Origin: Planktothrix serta PCC 8927
Lineage (GTDB): Bacteria > Cyanobacteriota > Cyanobacteriia > Cyanobacteriales > Microcoleaceae
Direction of reading: 5' to 3'
NCBI RefSeq assembly: GCF_900010725.2
Contig: NZ_LR734869.1
Coordinates: 216,321-280,320, forward strand
DNA length: 64,000 bases
In this document: piece after piece, positions 37,353 to 45,493 of the stretch
Numbering within the stretch: the stretch's first letter is position 1
Layout of the letters: each line of letters opens with the position of its first letter
Notes under the pieces: generated by a model
Database searches by the model: none
Told to the model about the DNA's origin: nothing
What the model saw: the letters and a program-made list of their open reading frames with translations, nothing else
Translations under genes and position numbers: made by a program

Positions 37353-38430
37353 TTATTATAATTCCCCCTCCTAAGACTAAATCTCCGTCATACCAAACAG
37401 CGGCTTGACCGGGAGTAATCCCAAAAATAGGTTCATCAAAAATCAGTTTAACGCAAGACCCGATTTTTGGATCAATTTCTTCTGCTTCTGGGGAATTAAG
37501 GGGAACAACGGTAACGGGTTGGGGTTGCGACCGATAGCGAATTTGCACTTGGGCACGAATGGGGTTATCCGGTGGAGAAATCGACACCCAATTAACTCGT
37601 TTAATTATACATTCTGTTTGCACCGCACTCTCTCTATCCCCAACAATAACTTGATTTCGACCCGCATCAATTCTAACAACATATAAAGGATTGGGGGCAG
37701 AAATTCCTAATCCTTTTCGTTGTCCAATGGTATAATGATGAATGCCTTCATGGTGTCCTAAAACTTTTCCCTCGGTATCGACAATATCGCCTTTTTTCCC
37801 TGTAATATATTTATCTAAAAAGGCTTGCATAGAACCATTGGCTTCTACTAAACATAAATCTTGGCTTTCGGGTTTATCGGCGGTTTTTAACTCATATTGA
37901 TTGGCAATTTGGCGAGTTTCGGTTTTTAAGACTTCTCCCAAAGGAAATAGAGTTCCAGCGAGTAAATCTTGAGTTAAGTCGTATAAAAAATAAGATTGAT
38001 CTTTATTGCCGTCTACGGCTCGTTTTAATTGATAGCGATCGCTAATTTTATCATAGTCAATTCTAGCATAATGACCCGTTGCAATTCGATCAATTCCTAA
38101 CTGTTCACGGGCATAATTTAACATCGGCCCAAATTTGACAGTGCGGTTACATTGAGAACAAGGTAACGGTGTAATTCCGGCACTATATCCATCCACGAGA
38201 TAGTCTACAATATAGGTTTGAAATACATCTCGACTATCGACAATATAATGAGGAATTCCTAATTGTTCACAAATAGAAGCTGCATCTACCATTCCTTCAG
38301 AACAGCATTGTCCTTTTCCCTTCATCAACCAAAGGGTTAACCCCACCACCTCATATCCTTGGTGCTGTAACAGGGCGGCGGCTGTAGAACTATCGACTCC
38401 ACCGGAAAGACCGACAACAACTTTGCTCAT
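37345..38430 (-). CDS. mnmA: tRNA-specific 2-thiouridylase
   Basis: 361 residues from [20 protein letters not shown] at 38430; the frame's earlier start (38469) adds 13 atypical residues. The PP-loop SGGVDSS binds ATP. The catalytic cysteines are in [11 protein letters not shown] and ESQDLCLVE. The GHYARID and [15 protein letters not shown] motifs follow. It thiolates U34 in tRNAs for Lys, Glu and Gln. Confidence 0.95.
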   Translation of the reverse strand: MSKVVVGLSGGVDSSTAAALLQHQGYEVVGLTLWLMKGKGQCCSEGMVDAASICEQLGIPHYIVDSRDVFQTYIVDYLVDGYSAGITPLPCSQCNRTVKFGPMLNYAREQLGIDRIATGHYARIDYDKISDRYQLKRAVDGNKDQSYFLYDLTQDLLAGTLFPLGEVLKTETRQIANQYELKTADKPESQDLCLVEANGSMQAFLDKYITGKKGDIVDTEGKVLGHHEGIHHYTIGQRKGLGISAPNPLYVVRIDAGRNQVIVGDRESAVQTECIIKRVNWVSISPPDNPIRAQVQIRYRSQPQPVTVVPLNSPEAEEIDPKIGSCVKLIFDEPIFGITPGQAAVWYDGDLVLGGGIIINC

Positions 38431-38472
38431 AATCCCATCAGAATAACTTGCCAATTTCGATAAACTCACTTA

Positions 38473-38552
<80 letters not shown>

Positions 38553-38711
38553 GAAAAGACTTCACCGCCCTTGGTTCTAGCCTCCCTCTCTGTCCTAAGT
38601 GCCTTGGCGGTTGCTATAACTTTAATGTTGACTGATCTGCCAGTTTTGATCAAAATTACTGGCTAACCTGCCAATATCAATCGAACCTACTCAAAACGGG
38701 AGGACGCTAAA

Positions 38712-39680
38712 ATGTCAGTCTATTCTATTGTAATACAGAAAAAAACAAATGGGTTTACAAAATTTCTAGGGAAAATCCCTCTATTTTCTACCCTAATCCT
38801 ATTGGGGGGATATGGATGGATAGCAGACCCGGTTTTAGCTGAACAACGCTATGGGGTTTATGTCAATGGTGAGAGTCCTTTATTATTAGAAGTGGTGCAA
38901 CAAGTTCAACCGGGAGCGATGTTGCAACGCTATAATAATCGCAGTATTATTGATCTGGGAATTTATTTTAATCAAAGTGAAGCTCAACAACTGATTGAAG
39001 CCTTAAAACAGCAAGGAATTCAAGGGGAAATTATTAACTTTAAAACCGGAGAAGATTTTAATAATCCGGTGACAGTAAATCCAATAATTATTCCTCCTGA
39101 CCAAACCGATATAAAAGTGATTACCACTTCTATTCCCTCCGGTCAAATTCCTGTGACAACGGATTTAGGATTATATCAAGTTTTTGTCAGTCCAACGACG
39201 GCTTCTTTAAATGCAGTCCGACAAACTTCTCCCAATGCAGAAACCTTAACCTATCAAGGACAATTAATCATTCAAGCGGGAAGTTTTGTTAATCTGTCTA
39301 ATGCAAATCAACTCCAACAAAGGTTAGCTTTAATGGGGATTTCTTCCTCGATTATTAACAGTACAGCACAATTACAAGCGTTTTTAGCCAGTATTCCGAC
39401 TGTTCCTAATCCTGTACCCAATCAACCTAATTTTAATTTAGGATTAGGGAATACTAACGGTTATTTTATCTTAATTCCCAGTCAACGAAATCAACTGGTT
39501 GCTATGGCTCAAAATATTGTGGCTTTGGGTGTTCCTTCCCAAAGTGTTCAGATGCAACAAGCGCCTTCTAATCCTTTTGTTGCTGTTGGCCCCTTTGCGA
39601 ATCAACAGTTAGCTCAACAATGGGAAACTTACCTCAAAAATTCAGGATTACCTCGTGCTACTCTCTATTTTGGGAGATAA
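38712..39680 (+). CDS. Secreted SPOR-like repeat protein
   Basis: 322 residues. An N-terminal hydrophobic segment (FLGKIPLFSTLILLGGYGWI) ends near VLAEQ, suggesting export. Three SPOR-like units follow: YGVYVNG..LLLEVVQQVQPG...QQGIQGEII, YQVFVSP..SLNAVRQTSPNA...LMGISSSII and YFILIPSQRNQLVAMAQNIV...SGLPRATLYFG, with a Pro-rich linker before the third. SPOR domains bind denuded peptidoglycan. The assignment is by repeat pattern. A gene of related design is at 53009-53698. Confidence 0.7.
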   Translation: MSVYSIVIQKKTNGFTKFLGKIPLFSTLILLGGYGWIADPVLAEQRYGVYVNGESPLLLEVVQQVQPGAMLQRYNNRSIIDLGIYFNQSEAQQLIEALKQQGIQGEIINFKTGEDFNNPVTVNPIIIPPDQTDIKVITTSIPSGQIPVTTDLGLYQVFVSPTTASLNAVRQTSPNAETLTYQGQLIIQAGSFVNLSNANQLQQRLALMGISSSIINSTAQLQAFLASIPTVPNPVPNQPNFNLGLGNTNGYFILIPSQRNQLVAMAQNIVALGVPSQSVQMQQAPSNPFVAVGPFANQQLAQQWETYLKNSGLPRATLYFGR

Positions 39681-39738
39681 TTTTGGGCGGGAAAACCCCG
39701 CCCCTACGATATTATAATAGGGCGATATTACATATTTT

Positions 39739-41310
39739 ATGAATCCTCAACTTAGAACCGAAAAACTTCAACAAATTGTTGTCACCGCAGAACAGATGCG
39801 AAACATTGAAGACCGGATTTTTTCTGCGGGAATACCTGTTGCTGCGTTAATGGAAAAAGTCGCTGGAAAAATTAGCCAACGGCTGCAAACTTTATTCTCA
39901 GAACAACAAATCAACCGCTATCATAAAATTGGGATATTAGTAGGGCCAGGACATAATGGCGGAGATGCGTTAGTTATCGCCAGAGAACTGTATTTTTTGG
40001 GCTATTATGTTATTATTTATAGTCCCTTCTCCAAACGAAAAGAATTAACAGAAGCTCATGCTAACTATGCAGTGAGTTTAGGAATTCCGGTTTGTTCTAA
40101 TATTGAGGAATTACAAACCTGTGATGTGTTAATTGATGGGTTATTTGGATTTGGTTTAGAACGTTTTATTATCGGTGAAATAGCTACTATTATCAATACA
40201 ATTAACACTTGGAATAAATTTGTTGTTAGTATTGATTTACCATCGGGAATTCATACCGATACTGGAGAAATATTAGGAACAGCTATTCGAGCAGATTTTA
40301 CCCTGTGTTTAGGATTATGGAAACAAGCCTTTTTACAAGAGGTCGGCTTAGATTATATTGGCATAGCTGAACTAATTGATTTTGATATTCCCTTAACAGA
40401 TATTACAGCAATTTTAGGCGAATCTCCTATCCTAAATCGCATCACTCCATCAATAGCAATTCACAGTTTACCCCTACCTCGTCTTGCCAATTCTCATAAA
40501 TATAAAAACGGTCATTTATTAATCATAGCAGGTTCCCAACAATATACAGGAGCCGCTATTTTAGCCGGACTGGGAGCCAGAGCAAGCGGTATCGGAATGT
40601 TATCCATTGCGGTTCCCAATTCGATTAAACCTTTGCTCAGTTCAGCATTACCAGAAGCCTTAATTATTGGCTGTCCTGAAACAGAAAATGGAGCTATTCT
40701 TAAACTCTCAGAAGAAATCGATTTAAGACGTTATCAAACCATTGCTTGTGGCCCCGGATTAACTCCAGAAGCTCACCCTATTTTAGACCGAGTTTTAACA
40801 GCCAATTGTCCGATTATTTTAGATGCAGATGCCTTAAATATTTTAGCTAAACTCAATCCATTTTTTACCCTATCTTCTCGTCAATCTCCAACAATTATTA
40901 CTCCCCATTTTGGAGAGTTTAAACGTCTGTTTCCCGAATTAATAGAATTAGAAAAAAATAAAATAACTTTAGCGAAACAAGCCGCCGAATTAACCGGGGC
41001 AATTATTGTCTTAAAAGGGGCAAGAACCTGTATAGCTACCCCGAATCAAGTTTGGATTAATCCTGATAGTACCCCCGCTTTAGGTCGAGGCGGAAGTGGC
41101 GATGTTTTAACAGGATTAATAGGAGGGTTGTTACCCCCTATCATTTTAGCGGAAAAACCTGTAGAATCAATTGTTAATACTGCGGTTTGGTGGCATTCTC
41201 AAGCTGGAATTCTAGCAGCAAGAGAACGGACGGAATTAGGGGTTGATGCCTATACCTTAACCCAATATTTAATTCCCGCTTTAATACCGTTTATAAAACC
41301 AAGATCATAG
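39739..41310 (+). CDS. nnr: Bifunctional NAD(P)HX epimerase / dehydratase
   Basis: 523 residues. Residues about 15-225 are the YjeF_N epimerase (GILVGPGHNGGDALVIAREL, DLPSGIHTDTG); residues about 245-515 are the ADP/ATP-dependent dehydratase (AGSQQYTGAAILA, CGPGL, DADALNIL, GRGGSGDVLTGLIGGLL). It repairs hydrated NADH and NADPH. An M23-type gene begins 13 bases downstream on the same strand. Confidence 0.94.
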   Translation: MNPQLRTEKLQQIVVTAEQMRNIEDRIFSAGIPVAALMEKVAGKISQRLQTLFSEQQINRYHKIGILVGPGHNGGDALVIARELYFLGYYVIIYSPFSKRKELTEAHANYAVSLGIPVCSNIEELQTCDVLIDGLFGFGLERFIIGEIATIINTINTWNKFVVSIDLPSGIHTDTGEILGTAIRADFTLCLGLWKQAFLQEVGLDYIGIAELIDFDIPLTDITAILGESPILNRITPSIAIHSLPLPRLANSHKYKNGHLLIIAGSQQYTGAAILAGLGARASGIGMLSIAVPNSIKPLLSSALPEALIIGCPETENGAILKLSEEIDLRRYQTIACGPGLTPEAHPILDRVLTANCPIILDADALNILAKLNPFFTLSSRQSPTIITPHFGEFKRLFPELIELEKNKITLAKQAAELTGAIIVLKGARTCIATPNQVWINPDSTPALGRGGSGDVLTGLIGGLLPPIILAEKPVESIVNTAVWWHSQAGILAARERTELGVDAYTLTQYLIPALIPFIKPRS

Positions 41311-41323
41311 GAAATAAGTCACG

Positions 41324-42046
41324 ATGAAATTACAAGTTTTAGAACATACGGTTTTTAAACTTCATCCCGTTGCTGCTGAAGCGATTTCTTATAATGAAAA
41401 AATATGTGCTTATTGTGATACAATCTTTGAAATAGAAAGTTGTTCTGAAGCAGAAGACAACCATTTACAGGTTAATTTCTTATCTCCTAAACCCAAAAAT
41501 ATGATCACTTGGTTTGTTCTAGCTCATCAAGTTAGACTCTTAGAAACCGATGAAGAATTAACCGCCTCCCGTTCAGTTTCTTCCGCTTCCTTTGCTGCTT
41601 CTAATTCTGATTGGATATGGCCGATGACGGGAACCAGTATGGGGTCAAGGGCAGAATTTGGTTATGCCAGAGGCAGACTTCATGCAGGTCTTGATATTGG
41701 GGGATATACCCCTGATGAATGTTATGCAGCTAGTGATGGTGTGGTAGATTATATTAAAAATGATTGTAGTGGTGCCGAAGGTCGGGCAATTTATATTAAA
41801 CGTTCTAATGGTTGGGAACACGTTTATTTTCATTTACAATCTATTCGGGTTAAAGTAGGTCAAACTATTACAAAAGGTCAATTTATAGGAGTCCGGGGAG
41901 GTTCAGGTTTTGGTTATGAAGGGTTAGAAATTGATGGCGGAGGCTATTCCATTCATCTCCATTTTGAAGTGCGTCAACCGAATGGCGAATCTGTTAATCC
42001 GCGTTCTATTTTACCCGATGATGGCAGTGTTCCAATTGTGGGTTAA
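41324..42046 (+). CDS. M23-family metallopeptidase without a signal peptide
   Basis: 240 residues. The LytM zinc ligands are kept: His120 and Asp124 in RLHAGLDIGG, and His211/His213 in HLHFEVRQPNG. The remaining fold is typical (ASDGVVDYIK, IYIKRSNGWEHVYFHLQ). The N-terminal 85 residues (VFKLHPVAAEAISYNEKICA, then NFLSPKPKNMITWFVLAHQV) form an unrecognised domain instead of a signal sequence, so export by the usual route is not evident. Likely a peptidoglycan endopeptidase or a domesticated relative. Confidence 0.85.
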   Translation: MKLQVLEHTVFKLHPVAAEAISYNEKICAYCDTIFEIESCSEAEDNHLQVNFLSPKPKNMITWFVLAHQVRLLETDEELTASRSVSSASFAASNSDWIWPMTGTSMGSRAEFGYARGRLHAGLDIGGYTPDECYAASDGVVDYIKNDCSGAEGRAIYIKRSNGWEHVYFHLQSIRVKVGQTITKGQFIGVRGGSGFGYEGLEIDGGGYSIHLHFEVRQPNGESVNPRSILPDDGSVPIVG

Positions 42047-42465
42047 ATTAACTTCTGAGCCATGAAATCTAACAAAATCTTTTGATGAGGAGTTCCGATT
42101 AACCTAACCATTCCCGCTTTTTCAGAATAACATTCTCCCGCTTGAATATCTTCTGGAGTTAATAACCCCATATCCCATCCTTCATTTAAAACTAATTGAC
42201 TCAAATCAACCGTTAAAGGAGCATAAAAAACTGAACGATTAACCAGAGAATCAGCATAGTGATTAAACAGAATTACATCAGAAACATGATAACCAATTTC
42301 CTCTATTAATTCTCGTTTTAAGCACAATTCCGGGGTTTCTTCTGGTTCTAAATGTCCCCCAAACAATCCCCAAACCCCCGGATGAACAATACCTGGAATA
42401 TTATCTCGCAACTGAAATAAAAACTTTCCATCTCGATAAAGAATTGCCAAAGAAACTTGAATCAT
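42043..42465 (-). CDS. NUDIX hydrolase
   Basis: 140 residues. The Nudix box is GGHLEPEETPELCLKRELIE followed by EIGY, fitting GX5EX7REUXEEXGU. Cleaves nucleoside diphosphates linked to another group; substrate unknown. It overlaps the convergent M23 gene by 4 bases. Tandem ATTGCCT units (42471-42495) lie upstream. Confidence 0.9.
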   Translation of the reverse strand: MIQVSLAILYRDGKFLFQLRDNIPGIVHPGVWGLFGGHLEPEETPELCLKRELIEEIGYHVSDVILFNHYADSLVNRSVFYAPLTVDLSQLVLNEGWDMGLLTPEDIQAGECYSEKAGMVRLIGTPHQKILLDFMAQKLI

Positions 42466-42489
42466 AATTTATTGCCTATTGCCTATTGC

Positions 42490-42906
42490 CTATTGCCCTT
42501 TTATTTCTGATTGACGTTCAATTTCTTTGAGATAAACCTCTCCTATATCTTTGCCTTTCATATCTTTAATTAAAATACTTTTATATTCGACTTTACCCTG
42601 AATTAATAAGTCTTGGTTGAGGGGGGGTAAGGGTTGAGTGGTAAATACCCAAATTGAACCTGTATTATCTTGGAGTTGATAAGCACCTGCACCTAAAAAT
42701 GGTGCATGGCTTTCAACTTTACCTCGTAGATAAACTTTAGCACCGATTTTCTGCCTTTGTTGAAGCTGATCAATTTTAGCGGTGTTCAAATTAATCCAAG
42801 TTTCAGAGTGGGTAATACTCCCACAACTGACTAATCCGGTCACAAATAGTAATACAATACTAATGTGCAGGGTTTGGGTGAACTTCAGTGGAAATGAAAA
42901 GGTCAT
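42490..42906 (-). CDS. Small lipoprotein with OB-fold-like domain
   Basis: 138 residues. A lipoprotein signal peptide ends LVSCGS. The mature part (KVYLRGKVESHAPFLGAGAY, QLQDNTGSIWVFT, LLIQGKVEYKSI) has the strand pattern of a bacterial OB fold. Envelope-located; function unknown. It is upstream of the NUDIX gene on the same strand, 24 bases away, so the two may be co-transcribed. Confidence 0.7.
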   Translation of the reverse strand: MTFSFPLKFTQTLHISIVLLFVTGLVSCGSITHSETWINLNTAKIDQLQQRQKIGAKVYLRGKVESHAPFLGAGAYQLQDNTGSIWVFTTQPLPPLNQDLLIQGKVEYKSILIKDMKGKDIGEVYLKEIERQSEIKGQ

Positions 42907-43080
42907 GGAGTCTGGAAGTGTTCGTAAAATTCTCTTCTCCAGCCTATAACCTTTTATTGAAAAAAGATTAAATTTATCAAAAATAGGCGCCAGAAGACCC
43001 GCACCATAAGGAACGTTGGTGTCGGGATGAATGGCGGGGCATTAAAAAACAATTACAGATTTTGTGTTAGAATGCAAGAC

Positions 43081-44271
43081 ATGACAGAAAAAGCCTACCG
43101 CTACCGATTCTACCCGACTTCTGAACAAGAAGACTTGTTGAGGAGAACATTGGGGTGTGTTCGACTAATCTACAACAAAGCATTAGCAGAACGAACCCAA
43201 GCTTGGTATGAACGGCAAGAACGAGTAGACTATTCTCAAACGTCTTCAAACTTAACTGCATGGAAAAAACAAGAGGAACTAGACTTTCTTAATGATGTTA
43301 GTTCAGTTCCACTTCAGCAAGGATTAAGACATCTGCAAACCGCTTTTACCAACTTCTTTGCAGGTCGGGCTAAATATCCGAACTTCAAGAAAAAACGTCA
43401 TGGAGGTAGTGCAGAATTTACGTCATCTGCATTCACCTATAAAAACGGTGAAATCTATCTAGCTAAGAGTAAACAACCTTTACCGATTCGGTGGAGTCGT
43501 CAACTCCCTTCTGGATGTCAACCCTCAACTATAACAGTTAAGTTAGACCCTAGCGGTCGATGGTTTGTCTCCGTAAGAATTGATGACCCAACTGATAACA
43601 AGTTGGAGCCAACCGATAAAAATTTAGGAATAGATTTAGGAATTTCTAGTCTATTTACAACATCTGATGGAGTTAAGGTTGCCAATCCCAAACACTTTAA
43701 TCAGCTACATAAAAAACTGCGACTTGCTCAAAAATCCTTGAGTCGGAAAACACCGGGATCAAAGAATAGAGAGAAAGCCAGAAAAAAAGTAGCCCGAATT
43801 CACGCCCAAATTACCGATTGCAGAAGGGATCATACTCACAAAATAACAACTCAACTCATTCGGGAAAATCAAACGATAGTTGTTGAGGATTTAGCGGTGG
43901 GGAATCTGATCAAGAATCCTAAATTAGCTAGGGCAATTAGTGATGCTAATTGGGCAGAACTTGTCCGTCAATTAACATATAAAGCTGAGTGGTACGGGCG
44001 AAAATTAATTAAAATAGACCGATGGTTTCCCAGTTCCAAACGTTGTGGAAACTGTGGACATATTTTAGATAAATTGCCATTAAATATCAGGGAATGGGAT
44101 TGTCCTAATTGCGGGATGCACCATGACCGTGATATTAATGCAGCAAATAACATTTTGGCGGCAGGGCTTGCCGTTTCAGTCTGTGGAGCGACTGTAAGAC
44201 CTGAGCAGAGTAAATCTGTTAAGGCGGGTGCGAAAACCCGCAAGGGACGGAAACAGAAAACCAAGTCGTGA
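43081..44271 (+). CDS. tnpB: TnpB RNA-guided nuclease (IS605 OrfB)
   Basis: 396 residues from MTEKAYRYRFYPTSEQE at 43081 (43072 also possible; 43027 unlikely). The RuvC-like catalytic triad is complete: Asp185 (LGIDLGISS), Glu269 (IVVEDLAVGNL) and Asp351 (HHDRDINAANNI). The zinc finger is Cys322/Cys325 and Cys341/Cys344. TnpB is guided by an RNA from the element's right end to cut sites matching the flank. Sequence suggests it can be active. It ends in a basic tail. Confidence 0.95.
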   Translation: MTEKAYRYRFYPTSEQEDLLRRTLGCVRLIYNKALAERTQAWYERQERVDYSQTSSNLTAWKKQEELDFLNDVSSVPLQQGLRHLQTAFTNFFAGRAKYPNFKKKRHGGSAEFTSSAFTYKNGEIYLAKSKQPLPIRWSRQLPSGCQPSTITVKLDPSGRWFVSVRIDDPTDNKLEPTDKNLGIDLGISSLFTTSDGVKVANPKHFNQLHKKLRLAQKSLSRKTPGSKNREKARKKVARIHAQITDCRRDHTHKITTQLIRENQTIVVEDLAVGNLIKNPKLARAISDANWAELVRQLTYKAEWYGRKLIKIDRWFPSSKRCGNCGHILDKLPLNIREWDCPNCGMHHDRDINAANNILAAGLAVSVCGATVRPEQSKSVKAGAKTRKGRKQKTKS

Positions 44272-44324
44272 GTCTTGGGAATCCCTCACCATAAGCTTGA
44301 TCGTTGGTGTCGGGAGGATGTCAA
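44272..44324 (+). ncRNA. Predicted right-end omegaRNA (reRNA) scaffold of TnpB
   Basis: GGGAATCCC, the CACCA/TGGTG hairpin and CGGGAGGATGTCAA directly after tnpB form the right-end structure from which TnpB guide RNAs are derived. The bases after 44324 (AGGTAGAAGTGCTACA...) would be the guide. The 5' limit, usually inside the tnpB gene, is not defined. A matching motif is in the relic at 61141-61181. Confidence 0.6.
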
Positions 44325-44402
44325 AGGTAGAAGTGCTACACAATCCCAGCTTAACTGCTAAAAATAGAGACGATTGCAATAGAGTGAGTGACAAGACAAG
44401 GA

Positions 44403-45272
44403 ATGATGGATAATCTATTAGACGGTAAATCTACAGCCAAAAAGATTCAAGCTGAACTGCAAGAACAAGTGCAGACGTGGCAAACTAAAGTTGGACGTTC
44501 TCCCGGTTTAGCGGTGATTATGGTGGGAGATAATCCAGCCAGTGCGGTGTATGTTCGCAATAAAGAACAAGCCTGTGCTAAAGTCGGGATTACATCTTTT
44601 GGTCAACATTTCTCCACAGAAACCAGCCAAGAAGAACTTACCGATGTTATTCATGAACTGAATCAAAATGAACAAGTGGATGGAATTTTAGTTCAGTTAC
44701 CCCTTCCTGCTAATTTGGATTCTGTTGGGTTATTGTATGAAATTGATCCCAAAAAAGACGCCGATGGTCTGCATCCAGAAAATTTAGGACGGTTAGCCAG
44801 AGGTGAAAAAGGGTTAAGAAGTTGTACTCCCGCCGGAGTTATGCGATTGTTTCAGGAGTATAACATTGAGTTAAAAGGCAAACACGCGGTTGTTTTGGGT
44901 CGTAGTATTTTAGTCGGAAAACCGATGGCTTTGATGTTATTAGAAGCTGATTGTACCGTAACCATTGCTCATTCAAAAACAAAGGATTTAGCAAAAGTTA
45001 CCCGTGATGCTGATATTGTAGTGGGAGCCGTTGGACGTCCGCAAATGATCACGGCAGATTTTGTTAAACCGGGTGCTATTGTTATCGATGTTGGGATTAA
45101 TAAAATAACCGATGCTAACGGTAAATCTCGCCTGGTCGGAGATGTGGATTTCAACAGTGTTCAACCCATCGCCCAATATATTACCCCAGTTCCCGGCGGT
45201 ATTGGCCCCATGACCGTTGCGATGTTATTACAAAATACCTTTTGGAGTTATTTGGAAACAGTAAGGAGTTGA
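44403..45272 (+). CDS. folD: Methylene-THF dehydrogenase / cyclohydrolase
   Basis: 289 residues from [19 protein letters not shown]. The signature [14 protein letters not shown] carries the catalytic Lys; [11 protein letters not shown], the nucleotide-binding [18 protein letters not shown] and [19 protein letters not shown] follow. It interconverts 5,10-methylene- and 10-formyl-tetrahydrofolate. The frame's 44388 start is less likely. The tnpB element inserted about 80 bases upstream and may have altered its promoter. Confidence 0.96.
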   Translation: MMDNLLDGKSTAKKIQAELQEQVQTWQTKVGRSPGLAVIMVGDNPASAVYVRNKEQACAKVGITSFGQHFSTETSQEELTDVIHELNQNEQVDGILVQLPLPANLDSVGLLYEIDPKKDADGLHPENLGRLARGEKGLRSCTPAGVMRLFQEYNIELKGKHAVVLGRSILVGKPMALMLLEADCTVTIAHSKTKDLAKVTRDADIVVGAVGRPQMITADFVKPGAIVIDVGINKITDANGKSRLVGDVDFNSVQPIAQYITPVPGGIGPMTVAMLLQNTFWSYLETVRS

Positions 45273-45306
45273 CGGTTGACGGGAAAGGGCGGGATTATCC
45301 ATCAGT

Positions 45307-45457
45307 GTCAACTTAAGGCTAAAAGCCTTGAAATAAATTTCAGGCTCAAAGCTAAAACCCGTTAAAACGGGTTAATGAAGAAGGCTCTTAGTCATCTTTA
45401 GATGCCGATCGCTTTTAGCCCGAACTTGAGTTCAGGGCTAAGGTGGGTTAAGTTGAC
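45307..45457. repeat. MITE-like structured repeat, copy A (151 bases)
   Basis: Terminal inverted repeats GTCAACTTAA (45307-45316) and TTAAGTTGAC (45448-45457). Inside are three hairpins: GGCTAAAAGCC, AACCCG-TTAAAA-CGGGTT and TAGCCC-GAACTTGAGTTC-AGGGCTA. The last 65 bases are nearly identical to copy B at 61750-61975. The element lies within an outer inverted repeat, GGGCGGGATTATCC / GGTTATCCCGCCC. Confidence 0.82.
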
Positions 45458-45493
45458 GGACTTTGGGGGTTATCCCGCCCCTACGACTGTTGC

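Larger units (their letters stand above)
43002..44324 (+). mobile_element. tnpB-only IS605/IS1341-type element with matching end hairpins
   Basis: The left end (43002-43027) and right end (44287-44315) share CACCATAAG...CGTTGGTGTCGGGA, in which CACCA and TGGTG form a hairpin with a 10- or 12-base loop. The right end continues CGGGAGGATGTCAA. They bracket one intact tnpB. There is no tnpA, so movement would need a transposase in trans. The exact outer boundaries are not certain. Confidence 0.72.

Noticed and set aside
43027-43080. Upstream start for TnpB
   Set aside because: The 43027 start lies within the left-end hairpin sequence; the family N-terminus EKAYRYRFYPT begins at 43081.
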